A stretch of 64,000 nucleotides of DNA from Maledivibacter sp. (GTDB taxonomy: Bacteria; Bacillota; Clostridia; Peptostreptococcales; Caminicellaceae), in the NCBI GenBank assembly GCA_025210375.1, contig JAOASB010000037.1, forward strand, positions 124,001-188,000, written 5' to 3'. The translations under genes and the position numbers were made by a program. Below, piece by piece: positions 61,705 to 64,000 of this stretch. The stretch's first letter is position 1; each line of letters begins with the position of its first letter. The notes below the pieces were generated by a model that saw only the letters and a program-made list of their open reading frames with translations, ran no database searches and had not been told where the DNA came from.

Positions 61705-62745
61705 TTAATCCACTACCCCTGATTCATTTATTCTAAATTCCTTATTATCACAATCTATCTCTGCTTCTACCCCATAAGGCAATATACACATTGGTGCTGT
61801 ATGTCCAAAATTCATATTGTAAATAATAGGCAAATCACTTCTTTTGGCTTCATCCCTTATTACTTTTAAATACTGTTCTTTGTATTCCTCATAATACTTT
61901 TCATCCTGGGGTTTCCCTATAATTAACCCACATATTCTTTCAAGTATCCCTAATGCATTTAATGATCTAAGACACCATCTTATATAATCCGGCGAAGGCT
62001 TGTCTTCACTAGTTTCTAAAAATAATATCCTATTTTCCCATGCTTTTAATTCCGGCCATAATTTAGTTCCTCTTAACCAATCTACAACTTCTATACACCC
62101 ACCTATTAATCTCCCTTTAATTTTACCTGTTCCTTGCAGGACTTCGTAACCCCTTTGCTCAATATTTAATTTTCTTTTTATATCACTATTTTCTTCAATA
62201 TTCCATGGCAAATACTGTGAAGTCCAATAATCACTTGATTCAATTTTTCCTATTTTTTCACTACTAAATAGTACTTTTTCTATCCACTTAACTGTATAGT
62301 CATGCATTTCTACATTTTCAGCGAATTCAGCAAGAATACTCGGACCATAAAAGCTTGTTAGATTAGCATTATAGCACATAAAATGATTTATAGTTGTATC
62401 AGAGTACCCCATAAATATTTTAGGATTATTTTTAATAACATCAAAATCTATATGAGGCAATAATCTTAATGTATCTTCTCCCCCTATATTAGAAAATATA
62501 GCTTTTATTTCCTTGTCTTTAAAAGCCTCCATTATATCCTCTGCTCTAGCCTCGGGATGTTCACTTAAATATTTGCTACCCTTCAAACTGTTTGGCATTT
62601 CTACAACCTTAAGTCCAAATATTTCCTCCAACCTTTTTTTACCAATTTCATATCTATACCTAAACTCTTTATCGCCTGCTCCACCCCATGATAAGCTTAC
62701 AGTAGCTACTCTATCTCCTTTATTTAATTTTGATGGTTTTATCAT
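61705..62745 (-). CDS. S66-family peptidase (LD-carboxypeptidase / MccF-like)
   Basis: A 346-residue serine peptidase. The nucleophile is in FMGYSDTTINH (GYSD), the catalytic Glu in ILFLETSEDKPSPDYI and the His in MNFGHTAPMCIL. S66 enzymes trim muropeptides (LdcA) or inactivate microcin C (MccF); length and the ETSED motif lean to the MccF-like branch. AAGGAGG precedes ATG 62745. It lies just beyond the split sigK, possibly inside the skin-like element if one exists. Confidence 0.92.
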   Translation of the reverse strand: MIKPSKLNKGDRVATVSLSWGGAGDKEFRYRYEIGKKRLEEIFGLKVVEMPNSLKGSKYLSEHPEARAEDIMEAFKDKEIKAIFSNIGGEDTLRLLPHIDFDVIKNNPKIFMGYSDTTINHFMCYNANLTSFYGPSILAEFAENVEMHDYTVKWIEKVLFSSEKIGKIESSDYWTSQYLPWNIEENSDIKRKLNIEQRGYEVLQGTGKIKGRLIGGCIEVVDWLRGTKLWPELKAWENRILFLETSEDKPSPDYIRWCLRSLNALGILERICGLIIGKPQDEKYYEEYKEQYLKVIRDEAKRSDLPIIYNMNFGHTAPMCILPYGVEAEIDCDNKEFRINESGVVD

Positions 62746-62934
62746 AATTCACTACCTCCTTATTCTCTCCTAATATAACTTAAGCCATTTCTAACTGGCC
62801 AGTGTTAGTGATCAGAAAGATTTTTGGTATCATGATCGACTCCACTCTACAACGCATTTCCAAAAAAAATTTTCTTCTAAATCCTCTTTTTCTATTAAAA
62901 CACTTAATATACCTTCACCAAATATCCCTTTTCT

Positions 62935-64000
62935 TTAACTTGATTCCAATAATCTATCCACTTCAATCAAAATCGGAGTATGGTGATGTCCAGTAATAGA
63001 GAAAAATAGGGAACCCTCTATCTTGACATGCTTGTTTAAAGAATTATGTATTGCTCGTGTATCCGGTGTGCTTATGGGAACAACCTGTACCTTCGTTATC
63101 TCTAAGTCTGAGGATTTTATTGGTTTATCTAGCTTTAATATATATGGATATTCCTTTTCATCGGTTTCAGGGTTTTCTCCATAGTTTGGACGGCCATAAA
63201 ACATTTCAGTTGTTAGGGTCCCGGACAAGTCAATTTTTAATGATCCAAAAAAATAGTACTCAACTGCCTTCCTTTCATCTAAAGATAAAATCTCTGAATG
63301 TAATATACCTATTAAATATTCTACTACCTCAGTTACTTCACTGGGCTCACAATCAAATTGTACAAAGGATGCCACAAGCTTCATCTGATCCTCTTCTAAG
63401 CTACTAAAGGCTTTTGTAAAAATGTCCTTATTATTGAAAAATAAACCCTTTAGCGTAGCACAGTATGCATCGGTACACCAGCCATCTAAACCATTGGTGG
63501 CATTAAGGAGATTTTCCATGCTATCTTTGCTACTTATTTTAAGATTTTTTAGCCATTTTGTAATATTGGAAAAATCCTCACTATTCATTTCTGCATATTT
63601 TCCCCAGTTAATAAGGGGAAGTAAGTCGATAATCTTTTCTGTATTCTCAGGACTGGTTTTATCTCCATTAAAAAGACTTCTAACTTGTCCTTCAATATCC
63701 TCTGATGTGACAAGAATATCCTTCATTTCCTCCAGAATATCAGCTACATTGTCGTCTTCAGAAATCCTTAGATAAAAGTTATATGCCAACATCTCACCAT
63801 TTATTGGAATTATAGAAAAATATTCCATATTAAGTTCGCTATTTTCTGTCCCATCTGCTAGCCCTACTAAATATATTCTACCTTTACCCAGGTGGGTAGG
63901 CCCTTTATATCGTATATCTTCGTATTGACATCCACTAGGAAGACAGGAATCATCTTTGCCATTAGGCCTTTCTATGATACCAAACCATCCTACTTCTTCT
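62935..64000 (-). CDS. DUF4431-containing protein, N-terminus off the window
   Basis: The frame is open through an internal ATG at 63828 to the right edge, so the gene starts beyond the window; the extra part reads VGWFGIIERPNGKDD and GRIYLVGLADGTENSEL. The C-terminal ~110 residues match the DUF4431 pattern: LSGTLTTEMFYGRPNYG, YILKLDKPI, and FFSITGHHHTPILIEV with its triple His. The middle is helical. No function is known to me. It ends 190 bases upstream of the S66 gene. Confidence 0.8.
   Translation of the reverse strand, partial: EEVGWFGIIERPNGKDDSCLPSGCQYEDIRYKGPTHLGKGRIYLVGLADGTENSELNMEYFSIIPINGEMLAYNFYLRISEDDNVADILEEMKDILVTSEDIEGQVRSLFNGDKTSPENTEKIIDLLPLINWGKYAEMNSEDFSNITKWLKNLKISSKDSMENLLNATNGLDGWCTDAYCATLKGLFFNNKDIFTKAFSSLEEDQMKLVASFVQFDCEPSEVTEVVEYLIGILHSEILSLDERKAVEYYFFGSLKIDLSGTLTTEMFYGRPNYGENPETDEKEYPYILKLDKPIKSSDLEITKVQVVPISTPDTRAIHNSLNKHVKIEGSLFFSITGHHHTPILIEVDRLLESS

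Noticed and set aside
1..64000. CRISPR arrays, tRNA and rRNA genes
   Set aside because: No regularly spaced repeats and no tRNA- or rRNA-like conserved stretches were recognised; repeats found are dispersed, not arrayed.

Overview
The window looks like a chromosomal segment of a low-GC, Gram-positive, spore-forming anaerobe of the Clostridia. Supporting signs are the AT-rich sequence, strong AGGAGG-type ribosome binding sites with frequent TTG and GTG starts, a sporulation sigma-K fragment, a CIRCE operator, a HutP-like protein, S-layer homology domains and a Gram-positive type IV pilus locus. An Alkaliphilus/Natronincola-like relative is a guess from gene content. No rRNA, tRNA or CRISPR array was seen.

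Layout. 1-8514: type IV pilus operon on the minus strand (pilB, pilT, pilC, pilin, pilD, pilM, pilN, pilO, minor prepilin). 9031-14820: small genes, an M15 peptidase, a cold-shock protein, a GHL10 glycosidase-like protein, a GNAT acetyltransferase and CIRCE-controlled htpG. 14933-19347: a sigma-54 unit (activator, -24/-12 promoter, alanine dehydrogenase, NhaC-type antiporter). 19522-21898: XRE regulator, CGGC protein, SDR oxidoreductase with its MerR regulator. 22160-25620: an ABC importer behind a structured, UAG-rich leader with a terminator, next to a HutP-family gene. 25805-29879: a membrane protein, DUF523-DUF1722, UV endonuclease uvsE, a Crp/Fnr regulator and a YdcZ-type transporter. 30401-35968: an exported RCC1/SLH protein with two lipoproteins, a DUF4870 protein and an AIM24 protein. 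36296-39931: an unusual two-component operon containing a pseudo-sensor. 40587-41891: a YjiH-type membrane protein.

42180-51573 is a tight six-gene operon: DUF4132, MoxR AAA+, DUF5682, VWA, SWIM zinc finger and an 89-residue protein. The first five occur in the order of the poorly understood E. coli yehI-yehL-yehM-yehP-yehQ locus. The operon looks richer in G+C than its surroundings and is flanked by near-identical 30-bp direct repeats next to a broken CPBP-protease gene, so it may have arrived as a cassette.

52109-61428 is a decayed island bounded by two copies of the 3' end of sigK. It contains remnants of a serine recombinase, a helicase and Tad/conjugation genes, several exported proteins and broken paralogues. 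The sigK piece at its right edge starts at the codons where the B. subtilis skin element splits sigK, which suggests a split sigma-K gene. An S66 peptidase and a partial DUF4431 protein close the window.

Two layers of small dispersed repeats run through the first 41 kb: a 120-200 bp MITE-like family with TGAGNAAATTGCATAA ends, and a 52-bp core flanked by TTAA. Repeat ends supply the stop codons of at least three genes.
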